Below, piece after piece: positions 21,745-28,461 of a DNA stretch of 64,000 nt. The stretch comes from Streptomyces plumbidurans (lineage in GTDB: Bacteria; Actinomycetota; Actinomycetes; Streptomycetales; Streptomycetaceae), in NCBI RefSeq assembly GCF_019857225.1, contig NZ_JAFJSY010000023.1, positions 62,001 to 126,000 on the forward strand, in the 5' to 3' direction. The notes below the pieces were generated by a model. It was given only the letters and a program-made list of their open reading frames with translations, was not told the origin of the DNA and searched no databases. Within the stretch, counting starts at the first letter, position 1. The number at the start of each line of letters is the position of its first letter. Both the position numbers and the translations under genes were made by a program.

Positions 21745-21775
21745 TCGACTCACGTTCTCATATCTCACAATTTCT
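21741..21775. other. Candidate prophage attachment-site region (pcaL/integrase junction)
   Basis: The integrase stop (TGA, 21765-21767) overlaps a GTG (21768-21766) in frame with pcaL, and host-type sequence begins immediately to the left. Tyrosine integrase genes normally lie next to attP, so the left attachment site should be here. The core length cannot be determined without the right junction, which is outside the window. Confidence 0.5.
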
Positions 21776-22958
21776 CACGCTGCTGGGTGGGGACCCCGTG
21801 CAGGCCCTCCCACGTTGCGGCGGCCCCGCGAAGATCCTCGACGTCTGGCTTCACGTAGTACTTCCGCGTCGTCTTCGGGTTCGTGTGCCCGGCCCACCTC
21901 GCCAGGATGTGCTCCGGCACCCCCTGGTTCGCCAGGTAGGTCAGGCAACTGGCCCGAGCATCGTACAAACGGACTTGGCGCATCCCGAGCTTGCCCATGA
22001 GCCGGTAGGCCGCTTTGCGCAAGTGCTTGCCGTTGAGTGCCACGCCAATCTCGTCGACAAGCACGTAGCCGGAGTCGACGTAATCGGCTCCGGCCGCGAG
22101 CTTCTCCGCGGCCTGGACCGCCCGGTACTTCCTCAGCGCCTCCCACAGCGGAGCAGGGAGCGGGAGTCCGCGGTCACTCGCCTGTGACTTGGTGTCCTTC
22201 TCGACGACGATCGAGTTGTTCATCAGCGTCCGGGTGCTGGCGACCTGCAGTGTCCGGGCGTCGAGGTCGATGTGCTCCCACCGCAGGCCGCAGACTTCCG
22301 CGGGGCGAAGCCCGAGCAGGCTGAGCAGCAGTGGTGCGTAGAAGCGCTCGTCGAGGATGCCGGCGACGAAGGTGCGGACTTCTTCCACGTTCCACGGAGG
22401 TACGTCGATCTTCGCCTTCCGCTCGGCCTTGCGGGCCTTACGCGGGATCGACACCTCGGAGGCGACGTTGATACGGACGAGCTTCTTGGTCACCGCGCGG
22501 TTGAGGAGTTCCTTCAGCCTGCCGAGCGCCATGTCCACCGTCGTCGTGGACAGCCCGGTGCCAGGGCGGTGACGGACTCGGCCTTCGGCCAGCATCCACT
22601 TGACGAAGTCCACGACCTGCTCTTCCGTGAGCTGCTGGAGCGGGATGTGGCCGAGCCGCGCGCGGACTGGCTTGAGCGTCGTCATGTAGGAGTTCATGGT
22701 CGTGACCTCGAGGTCCTCGGCCTTCAGCGCGAGCCACTGGTCGATCCACTCGTCGAGCGTGATCTTGTTGGGAACGATCAGCGTGCCGGAGTTCTTCTCG
22801 TTGACGAGCCGCGCGTACTCGGCCTTGGCTTCCTTGCGCGTGTCCTTGGTGACGGTCAGCTGCCGGCGGCCGCCGTCCGGCCTGCGCCCGATGTCCAGGA
22901 CGAACCGGTAACGCTTCTTGCCGCTCGGGAGCTTGATCTCCTTGATCGGGTCAGACAT
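21765..22958 (-). CDS. int: Tyrosine integrase
   Basis: A 397-residue site-specific recombinase: an N-terminal arm-binding region (about 1-55), a SAM-like core-binding domain (60-160, LDEWIDQWLALKAEDLEVTT), and the catalytic domain with Arg in LLGLRPAEVCGLRW, a HILARWAGHTNPKTT box and the nucleophile Tyr in RKYYVKP. The usual HxxR box appears as LYDARAS, with Tyr in place of His. I start at ATG 22958 (MSDPIKEIKLPSG) preceded by AAGGGA, not at the upstream Pro-rich extension. Its stop overlaps the pcaL frame, marking the left prophage end. Confidence 0.95.
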   Translation of the reverse strand: MSDPIKEIKLPSGKKRYRFVLDIGRRPDGGRRQLTVTKDTRKEAKAEYARLVNEKNSGTLIVPNKITLDEWIDQWLALKAEDLEVTTMNSYMTTLKPVRARLGHIPLQQLTEEQVVDFVKWMLAEGRVRHRPGTGLSTTTVDMALGRLKELLNRAVTKKLVRINVASEVSIPRKARKAERKAKIDVPPWNVEEVRTFVAGILDERFYAPLLLSLLGLRPAEVCGLRWEHIDLDARTLQVASTRTLMNNSIVVEKDTKSQASDRGLPLPAPLWEALRKYRAVQAAEKLAAGADYVDSGYVLVDEIGVALNGKHLRKAAYRLMGKLGMRQVRLYDARASCLTYLANQGVPEHILARWAGHTNPKTTRKYYVKPDVEDLRGAAATWEGLHGVPTQQREKL

Positions 22959-23344
22959 GGGGATTCCCTTGCAGGGTCGGACCCTGCCGGCAGCTCCCCG
23001 CTCCTGTGGTGGACGGGTTGCGCCGGCGCCGGGACTGGCTGGTGGTCTCCACGGCTGGCGCCGTAGAGCGGGCGATGGCTGAGCAGGGGGCACGGGCGGT
23101 GCTGTCTCCGGCAGACGGTGCCTGCCGGGTGCGCTCGGTCAGGTCACCTCCTTCGCCGCAACTTGCGTGCGCGTGAGTTAGTTGCACGCGTTCCATATGA
23201 TGCCTTACCGTCCATGCCGGGTCACAGAATCCGTGAATTCCCGGAGGGACTCGCCGGTTCCGCGAGAGCTGCGGCGCTTACCGCACCGCCAGGAGCGCAT
23301 GCCTGGCGACGACCCCGGGTGGTACCGCGATAGGGAGTCGCCGA
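22959..23344. other. Integrase-excisionase intergenic region
   Basis: 386 bp with no convincing gene. GCGTGC (23165-23170) pairs with GCACGC (23184-23189) around GTGAGTTAGT, a likely binding site or promoter region; TTGCACGCG at 23182 recurs at 30308 and 32804. A 3'-side GATAGGGAG leads into the excisionase-like gene. Some of this may be arm-type recombination sites, which cannot be defined from sequence alone. Confidence 0.45.
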
Positions 23345-23590
23345 ATGAGCAAGCACAAGAAGGCCCCGACCCTCGACGAAGTGCGCAAGTGGCCTGCGAC
23401 GGTGAGCGTCATCGACGCAGCGTCCGCGATGGGCGTGAGCAAGACGAAGCTTTACGAGCAGGTCAGGGCCGGTTCGGCTCCGGTGCGCACGCTCCCCATC
23501 TCGGGGGTGCGGCGCGTGGTGACGGCTTCGCTGGTGCGGCTCCTGGAGACAGGTGACGCCGACCAGGCGCTGACGCCGGCCACTGGCTGA
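23345..23590 (+). CDS. xis: Excisionase-like small DNA-binding protein
   Basis: An 81-residue protein with a winged/MerR-like helix-turn-helix (VSVIDAASAMGVSKTKLYEQ) and a strand region VRTLPISGVRRVVTASLVRL. This DNA-binding module next to a tyrosine integrase is the usual arrangement for a recombination directionality factor. The start ATG has AGGGAG upstream. It is rightward, opposite to the integrase, so excision control may involve convergent or separate promoters. Function is inferred from position and fold. Confidence 0.75.
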   Translation: MSKHKKAPTLDEVRKWPATVSVIDAASAMGVSKTKLYEQVRAGSAPVRTLPISGVRRVVTASLVRLLETGDADQALTPATG

Positions 23591-23772
23591 CAACCGTCTT
23601 TGCCTGGGGTCGGCGACGCGGCGCCGGCCCCAGGCGGGGCCGCCTCACCTGGAGCTTTGCGGAGCATGGAGTGAGGCGGCACGCCACTCGGGGTCCGGGA
23701 GCAGCGGGTTTCAAGCCAAATCATGATCCTGGCGAGAAGTCAGTATTCAAGCATTTTTATCCGCCCTTGAAA

Positions 23773-23790
23773 AGTGCCCAATTGGGCACT
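23773..23790. promoter_or_regulatory. 18-bp perfect palindromic operator
   Basis: AGTGCCCAATTGGGCACT is a perfect 18-bp palindrome 34 bp upstream of the XRE repressor start, in an AT-rich stretch. A TTGAAA (23767-23772) immediately precedes it, and on the other strand TTGGGC pairs with TAAAAAT as a plausible leftward promoter. It is the natural candidate for repressor self-control and for switching between int/xis and downstream genes. Binding is inferred. Confidence 0.75.
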
Positions 23791-23823
23791 GACACATGAT
23801 CTTTTGCCAATCAGTTTTGTGGG

Positions 23824-24108
23824 GTGCCTGAGCAGGAACCCGACTGGATCGTTCTTCGTCGGCGCGCCATCGGAGAGCGGATCCGTACGGTGCGGCGTCA
23901 CCGAAAGCTGTCTCAGGAGCAGTTGGCGAACCTGATCGAGATCGATCGCCGGTCGGTGCACCGTTATGAGACGGCGCAGCGGGATCCAGCGCTGTCGATG
24001 CTGCTGAGGATGGCCGATGCGCTCGATGTGCCCGTGTCGCTCCTGGTGAGTGGATCGCTAGAGCTGGACCTGCGCAACGCCCACCGGGATGCCCGCCCGA
24101 CCCTCTGA
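23824..24108 (+). CDS. XRE-family phage repressor
   Basis: A 94-residue helix-turn-helix protein: GERIRTVRRHRKLSQEQLAN, LIEIDRRSVHRYETAQRDPA, SMLLRMADALDVPVSLLVSG. It has the DNA-binding domain plus a short acidic tail, no peptidase domain. Start is GTG at 23824; no Shine-Dalgarno sequence is visible, so the message may be leaderless or start downstream. The palindrome at 23773-23790 lies in its promoter region. Most likely the lysogeny or integrase-region repressor. Confidence 0.85.
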   Translation: MPEQEPDWIVLRRRAIGERIRTVRRHRKLSQEQLANLIEIDRRSVHRYETAQRDPALSMLLRMADALDVPVSLLVSGSLELDLRNAHRDARPTL

Positions 24109-24139
24109 GGGCCGACGGCGGGCCGCCGATGGTGTGAGG

Positions 24140-24454
24140 TCAGGAAGTCTGAACGCGCTCGACGATGTGCTGGAGCCGCTCGTCGAAGACCTTCGGAGCG
24201 TCAGAGGTAAGTGAGGCCAAGGCGATCAGGGCGGTGATAGCCACGTCTGACAGTTCCTTGTGGACGTCGTCCCAGGTGTGGCTGGCACCCTTGCGGGGAT
24301 TCGCTCCCATCGCTCCGTGGACGGCCTCGGCAACCTCCCCGAACTCTTCGCCGATCTTGAGCACGCGCATCAGCTTCGCGGTGTCTCCTGTGACCGGGCT
24401 CTTCTCGTCGAGCCAGTCGACGAGGCCTTGAAGGCGCTCCCATGTTGCTTCCAT
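24140..24454 (-). CDS. MazG-like nucleotide pyrophosphohydrolase
   Basis: A 104-residue all-alpha protein with the MazG metal-binding pattern: EEFGEVAEAVHG at about 36-47 (Glu36/37/40) and KELSDVAITALIALASL with Glu67 and Asp70 for Mg2+. Family members hydrolyse (d)NTPs to the monophosphate and pyrophosphate, often aberrant or excess nucleotides. It ends the leftward seven-gene cargo operon, 32 nt downstream of the EEP-fold gene. Which nucleotide it acts on is unknown; the family call is good because both acidic motifs are intact. Confidence 0.85.
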   Translation of the reverse strand: MEATWERLQGLVDWLDEKSPVTGDTAKLMRVLKIGEEFGEVAEAVHGAMGANPRKGASHTWDDVHKELSDVAITALIALASLTSDAPKVFDERLQHIVERVQTS

Positions 24455-24486
24455 CGTGTCCTTCCTGAGGTGGGGGGTGCTGCGGG

Positions 24487-25290
24487 TCAGAACAGTGCCT
24501 TCGTGGCGACGCGTTGCGGGTCCTGCACTGGCAAGGCGCCAACCGGGACCAGGTCGAGCTGGACAGCCAGGCCGGAATGGTCTGTAAGCCGGTTCGCTGC
24601 GGTCCGTGGCTCGTGGATGTAGTAGCAGCCGCGCAGGGAGTCCGCGATGCCTGCGGACACGTGGGCGTGGTCGTAGCGGTAGCCGTCGCCGGTTCGCCCG
24701 ACCCAGGAGTACTCGGCGGCGTCGGGGTGCAGACGGCGGAAGGCGTCCTGGTAGCCGTTACGGTCCAGCCATGAGTAGAAGTCGTACTCGAAGGGCCGGA
24801 AGAACGGGTACTTGGGGTGGTGATTCGGTTCGAGGATGTTGAAGTCGCCCATCACGATCCGGTGGGTCTCCTCCTCGCCCGCGGGGATCGTATGGCGCGC
24901 CTGCTCGAGGAACCGCTTCTTGCGCTGTGTCTTGGCGGGGCTGGCATCGCGTGAAGGGACATAGAGCCCGAGAATCTCCACCGGCCCGGTCAGTGTGTTG
25001 ACTGTGGCTGCGACGGCGCGGTGTGGGAGGTACTCGAACCGGATGTCGCTCGGCGTGAGTTCGAGGCGGCTGACGATCATCACGCCGCGCTCACCGCGCT
25101 CCGGGAGCGGGAACTGGACGTGGTAGCCGGCGTCGGTGAAGTGCTGTGCCAGGTGCTGGCAGCCGGCGCTATTGGCTGTCTCTGTCAGCACGAGGACCTG
25201 TTCCGGCCGGGACGCCAGGTAGGAGAGCTGTCGCTCCGCTCGTTCCTGGGAGGGGTTGTTGAGGTTGAACGTGAGCGCATCCAGCGTCAT
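24487..25290 (-). CDS. Endonuclease/exonuclease/phosphatase-fold protein
   Basis: A 267-residue protein of the EEP superfamily (nucleases, phosphodiesterases). Active-site elements visible: Asn in LTFNLNNPSQERA, Glu37 in VLVLTETAN, Asp/Asn in RIVMGDFNILEPN, and Asp-His in NRLTDHSGLAV. Start ATG 25290 has GGAG 11 nt upstream. It overlaps the 3' end of the kinase gene by 122 bp; its N-terminal motif begins within the first ten residues, so the overlap is real rather than a wrong start. Substrate unknown; context suggests a nucleotide or nucleic acid. Confidence 0.85.
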   Translation of the reverse strand: MTLDALTFNLNNPSQERAERQLSYLASRPEQVLVLTETANSAGCQHLAQHFTDAGYHVQFPLPERGERGVMIVSRLELTPSDIRFEYLPHRAVAATVNTLTGPVEILGLYVPSRDASPAKTQRKKRFLEQARHTIPAGEEETHRIVMGDFNILEPNHHPKYPFFRPFEYDFYSWLDRNGYQDAFRRLHPDAAEYSWVGRTGDGYRYDHAHVSAGIADSLRGCYYIHEPRTAANRLTDHSGLAVQLDLVPVGALPVQDPQRVATKALF

Positions 25291-25906
25291 GAGGCTTGTT
25301 GCTCCGTAGTGCGAGGACCTCGCCCGCGATGAGGCGCGCGAGGGTGTCGGGGTCGGTGGCGGTCGCGTCCAGCTCGAGGACCTCAACGCCTTGGTCCTTG
25401 AGGAAGGTAGCGGCTTCGATGAACAGCCTGTGCTCTTTCGCGGTGCTGCCGGGTTCGCGCTCGTACCGGCTGTGAGCGCCGCGGTGGGCGAGCCTGGAGC
25501 TGATCACGTCAGGACGTGCGGTGAGGAAGACCGCGAGGTCTGGGCGGTCCGCAGCCTCGTTCATCTGCCAGACGGTGTCGCGGTCGAGGCCGTCCAGCAC
25601 CTGCAGGACGAGCGAGGAGGCGACGTAGCGGTCGCAGACGACGATCTCACCGCGCAGCATGGCCGGCCTGATCTGCTCGTCGAGGTGCTGGTAGCGGTCG
25701 GCGGCGATAAGGTGCGCCATTGCCCGGCCTCGGAAGGTGTCGGTGCCCTGGCGGGCGATTGTGCCCAGCGGCGTGTCAGTCGGCTCGCGTGTCACGCAGA
25801 CTGTGAGCCCTGAGTCCCGCAGGACTGATGCGAGAACGGCTGTCGTCGTGGACTTCCCGATACCGCCCGGTCCCTCAAGGGTGATGAGCATCCCTGAGCC
25901 GCTCAT
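25169..25906 (-). CDS. tmk: Thymidylate-kinase-like P-loop nucleotide kinase
   Basis: A 245-residue P-loop kinase: Walker A GPGGIGKST at 12-20, the DR motif in VVCDRYVASSLVLQ, and Arg-rich lid sequence near SRLAHRGAHSRYE. This matches dTMP kinase and relatives that make nucleoside diphosphates. Start ATG 25906 overlaps the TGA of the radical SAM gene (ATGA). The last 40 residues (RSNKPHDAGC...) are in the overlap with the EEP gene and look non-conserved, so the kinase domain proper ends before them. The host has its own tmk, so a specialised substrate is plausible. Confidence 0.85.
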   Translation of the reverse strand: MSGSGMLITLEGPGGIGKSTTTAVLASVLRDSGLTVCVTREPTDTPLGTIARQGTDTFRGRAMAHLIAADRYQHLDEQIRPAMLRGEIVVCDRYVASSLVLQVLDGLDRDTVWQMNEAADRPDLAVFLTARPDVISSRLAHRGAHSRYEREPGSTAKEHRLFIEAATFLKDQGVEVLELDATATDPDTLARLIAGEVLALRSNKPHDAGCAHVQPQQPLPGTSGATALLPGVPAGTGPRADRDSQ

Positions 25907-27009
25907 GAGGCAGCAATCACGGGGAGCACGCGGGACTGCGGGGGTACGACGGGGCACTGCTCGCTGTCCACGGCGCCGATGCGGTGACCGGCGGCCACCA
26001 CAGCGGCTGGGCAGCCTTTGCCGCAGCGGGAGTTCATCGAGCAGCCGCCGCACGTGTCGTTCGCGCCGACCTGCCACCGCTCGTGGAAGTCGTACGCATC
26101 CAGTCGGTCGGCGATGTTGTCGTCTTCCCACACGTTGCCGACGATGAAGTCGGTGTCGTCGTGCTGCGACACCTTCGTCCGCGCGGCGAAGACAAGGTAC
26201 GGGCAGACGGCGACCTCGCCCTGGGTGAAGACGTAGATGATCCGGCCTGCTTCGCAGTTACTCAAGGGCTTGTCGTCGTTGGGAAACCGGATGTGGACCA
26301 TGTCCAGGCCGTCGTCGACGAATGGCATGGTCAGGTCGCGGATGTGCCGCATGTGGTCGTCCGGGCGACGCAGCTTGCGCTCCGCGTTGGCGCCCCGCCC
26401 TATCGGGCCGAGCGGGTTCATCAGGACGTAGGAGGCGCCCTGGTCCCGGGCGAAGGCACAAAGCTGCGCGTATTCCTCGTCCTCGGCCAGGTTGTTCGGC
26501 GTGCACAGCAGGCCTTGCAGGATGCCGGCTTGGCCGAACTTGCGGACGGTGGCGACGGTCTCCTCGAACCCCTCAGGGCGGCCGCGGAACTTGCCGTGGG
26601 ACTCGGCGGAGAACCCGTCGAGGGAGACGTTCATGTGCACGCCGAGCCCGGCAAGGACGTCGATCTGGTGGTCGGTCACCATGGTGGCGTTGGTGCAGAT
26701 ACCGACGCCCATGCCGGCTTCGCAGAACTCGCGGGTGATCTGGATCAGGTCGGCGTGCATGAACGGCTCGCCGCCCGTAAGCGTGATGCGGTTGACGCAG
26801 GCTTCCGCGAGCTGTGGCACGAGGCGTCCGCGGACGTCGGACAGGCTCATGTAGCTCCCGCGGCGGGTTGCCGAGACGAAGCAGTGCGCGCACTTTTCGT
26901 TGCACGGCTCGCAGATCTGAATGAGGGCCTTGCGGTACGGGGGCTCGACGGACGTGCGGAAGTAGCAGGACGCCGCGGTGTCCGCGGTGATGATGGGGCG
27001 AGTGGTCAT
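25903..27009 (-). CDS. Radical SAM/SPASM-domain protein
   Basis: A 368-residue radical SAM enzyme: [4Fe-4S] Cys36, Cys40 and Cys43 in CNEKCAHC, GGEP at 79-82 for SAM binding, and a C-terminal SPASM-type cluster domain with Cys252, Cys269 and CGGCSMNSRCGKGC (320, 323, 329, 333). SPASM members often modify peptides or small molecules. It heads a translationally coupled set with a nucleotide kinase (ATGA) and is preceded by a 62-residue Cys-rich protein. The substrate could therefore be a nucleotide or that peptide. Viperin is unlikely because its motif differs and a SPASM domain is present. Confidence 0.92.
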   Translation of the reverse strand: MTTRPIITADTAASCYFRTSVEPPYRKALIQICEPCNEKCAHCFVSATRRGSYMSLSDVRGRLVPQLAEACVNRITLTGGEPFMHADLIQITREFCEAGMGVGICTNATMVTDHQIDVLAGLGVHMNVSLDGFSAESHGKFRGRPEGFEETVATVRKFGQAGILQGLLCTPNNLAEDEEYAQLCAFARDQGASYVLMNPLGPIGRGANAERKLRRPDDHMRHIRDLTMPFVDDGLDMVHIRFPNDDKPLSNCEAGRIIYVFTQGEVAVCPYLVFAARTKVSQHDDTDFIVGNVWEDDNIADRLDAYDFHERWQVGANDTCGGCSMNSRCGKGCPAAVVAAGHRIGAVDSEQCPVVPPQSRVLPVIAAS

Positions 27010-27085
27010 GTCGGTCCTCCTGGGACTGTGTGGATCCCGTCCCGCTCGTGCGTCAGGGCCGGCACGAGCGGGACGGGCGCTGATC

Positions 27086-27274
27086 TCACACAGCGGTGGG
27101 CTGCCGGTGCATGAAGAAGGTGTTCGCCTGGCGCATCAGGCGCTCGAGGCAGTCCGCGCACGCGTGGAAAGGGGCATGCTGGCCGTCCCACTGGACCGGC
27201 CCGAGGTAGATCACTGGCAGTCCGGAGCGCTCGCAGCCGAGCCAGCAAGCGCCCCTGATCCACTGCCGCTTCAT
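27086..27274 (-). CDS. 62-residue Cys-rich protein (zinc-finger or peptide substrate)
   Basis: A short protein with CWLGC near the N-terminus (Cys10, Cys14) and HACADC (Cys39, Cys42), a spacing compatible with one zinc site. Hydrophobic LPVIYLGPVQWDGQHAPF lies between. GGAAGGAG precedes the ATG at 27274, supporting translation. It lies 76 nt upstream of the radical SAM gene. It may be a structural zinc protein, an adaptor, or a substrate peptide of the radical SAM enzyme; sequence alone does not decide. Confidence 0.6.
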   Translation of the reverse strand: MKRQWIRGACWLGCERSGLPVIYLGPVQWDGQHAPFHACADCLERLMRQANTFFMHRQPTAV

Positions 27275-27298
27275 CGGAAGACTCCTTCCAAGGCAGTG

Positions 27299-27781
27299 CT
27301 AGCGGCACTCGGCCGGGTGCAGGCGTTCCAGGCCGGTGGCGATGAGGTCTCGTACGGCCTGGGGCCGGCACAGGTCGCTTTCGCGGCGGGGCGGGAGGAC
27401 CCAGTAGGGCCCGGGTGGGGCGAGTCTGTGCAGGGCGGGCACCCCGAGGTAGAAGCCATCGCCCAGGCAGGGGGCGTGGTCCTCGCGGTCCCAGACAAGG
27501 CCGGCGTGCGCCTCGATGAGTGCGTAGTAGGTGACGTCCGCTGGGGGACGGTCGCGGATCACGGCGCCGTCGAGGAGCTCGGCGAGCGCGGCTGCGACCT
27601 GTCCCGGGTCATCGGTGCCGCAGGCCGCGTGTACGAGTTCGCCCCGCAGACGGATAGCGGACAGGCGATCCCCCATCGGCAGCAGCGCGACCCCCTGGGC
27701 CTGCCACTCGGCCTCGGCCTTCCGGGGCTGGCCGTGCACCCGCGCCAGCCACTCGATGATCCGGTACGCGGGCTCGGTCAT
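27299..27781 (-). CDS. Small Streptomyces protein, related to the next gene
   Basis: A 160-residue protein with WQAQGVALLPMGDRLSAIRL, AALAELLDGAVIRD and GPYWVLPPRRES, a pattern seen in small Streptomyces proteins sometimes labelled bifunctional primase/polymerase-like, although no primase catalytic motif is visible. It is translationally coupled (ATGA at 27778-27781) to a 175-residue relative, so the two probably act together. It belongs to the leftward cargo operon ending with MazG. Function unknown. Confidence 0.65.
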   Translation of the reverse strand: MTEPAYRIIEWLARVHGQPRKAEAEWQAQGVALLPMGDRLSAIRLRGELVHAACGTDDPGQVAAALAELLDGAVIRDRPPADVTYYALIEAHAGLVWDREDHAPCLGDGFYLGVPALHRLAPPGPYWVLPPRRESDLCRPQAVRDLIATGLERLHPAECR

Positions 27782-28305
27782 TGGTCTTCTCCTTGCTGGG
27801 TTTGCCGGTACCGGCCGGCGGTGGCTACCTGGATCGCCGCGCCGGTGGGGCACAGGGCGCCGGGGCCGGCCATCGGCACGGCCCAGTAGGAGGCGTGGGC
27901 GTGCTGACTGGGGTCGGTGAGATCCGGGCGCGGCACGGAGAGCAGCGCGGAGCGACCCAGGCACTGGACGCCGGGCGGGAGCGTCTCCTGCTCGACGTCC
28001 GGCGGGACCAGGACGTAGTAGCTGTCACCGTCGGTGCTGACGAATGCGGGGCCGCCGCCGAGTGCGCTGGCCAGGTAGCGGGCAACGCCGTCCGCTTCAC
28101 TGGTGTGGGCCGCGGCGTAGATGGTGGGGGCGGGGATGGTGAGGACGGAGAAGGCGAGTCCGCAGTCCAATACGGCGATGCCGCACTTGCGCCAGTCCTC
28201 GGTGGCCTCGCCGAGATCGTGGGCTGCTGTCAGGAGCCATTCGGCAACGGCGACGTCCGTCCCGGGCACGATGCTCCCCATCCCGTCGTTCTGCGTCTCG
28301 GACAT
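27778..28305 (-). CDS. Small Streptomyces protein, paralogue of its neighbour
   Basis: A 175-residue protein sharing with the following gene the layout of a hydrophobic strand pair (WRKCGIAVLDCGLAFSVLTI), an acidic central part and a VPPDVEQETLPPG segment analogous to VLPPRRES. The start ATG at 28305 is the first gene of the leftward cargo operon, and its promoter must lie in the 156-bp gap to the divergent regulator. No catalytic motif found. The paired arrangement suggests a heteromeric accessory component of the system. Confidence 0.65.
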   Translation of the reverse strand: MSETQNDGMGSIVPGTDVAVAEWLLTAAHDLGEATEDWRKCGIAVLDCGLAFSVLTIPAPTIYAAAHTSEADGVARYLASALGGGPAFVSTDGDSYYVLVPPDVEQETLPPGVQCLGRSALLSVPRPDLTDPSQHAHASYWAVPMAGPGALCPTGAAIQVATAGRYRQTQQGEDQ

Positions 28306-28332
28306 CAGCCACTCCGCGGAGTTTCGGCTTCG

Positions 28333-28380
28333 GTACCCAACGTGACCGCCTCCCTACTACGCTCGATCGGTGGTGGGTAC
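28333..28380. promoter_or_regulatory. Inverted repeat between the divergent cargo transcripts
   Basis: GTACCCA (28333-28339) and TGGGTAC (28374-28380) are perfect 7-bp inverted repeats 34 bp apart, centred in the gap between the leftward operon and the rightward HTH regulator. A regulator binding both half-sites could control both directions. No experiment supports this. Confidence 0.45.
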
Positions 28381-28461
28381 GACCGTAGAAAGCCGAGGTC
28401 AAGCCCAGAAGTGACCCTCAGTACGGGTTACTTGGCGCTCGCCGCGAGGAGACCTGCACGC

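Noticed and set aside
22951-23196. Leftward 81-codon open frame overlapping the integrase start
   Set aside because: Low-complexity Arg/Ser/Thr composition, no start with ribosome-binding site, and it overlaps the integrase start region; treated as intergenic.
23711-23740. Possible tRNA T-arm-like sequence (GTTTCAAGCC) as attachment site
   Set aside because: No cloverleaf can be formed around it, so it is not a tRNA gene.
25903-27009. Viperin identity for the radical SAM protein
   Set aside because: The Cys motif and the C-terminal SPASM cluster differ from viperin; only the kinase neighbour is similar.
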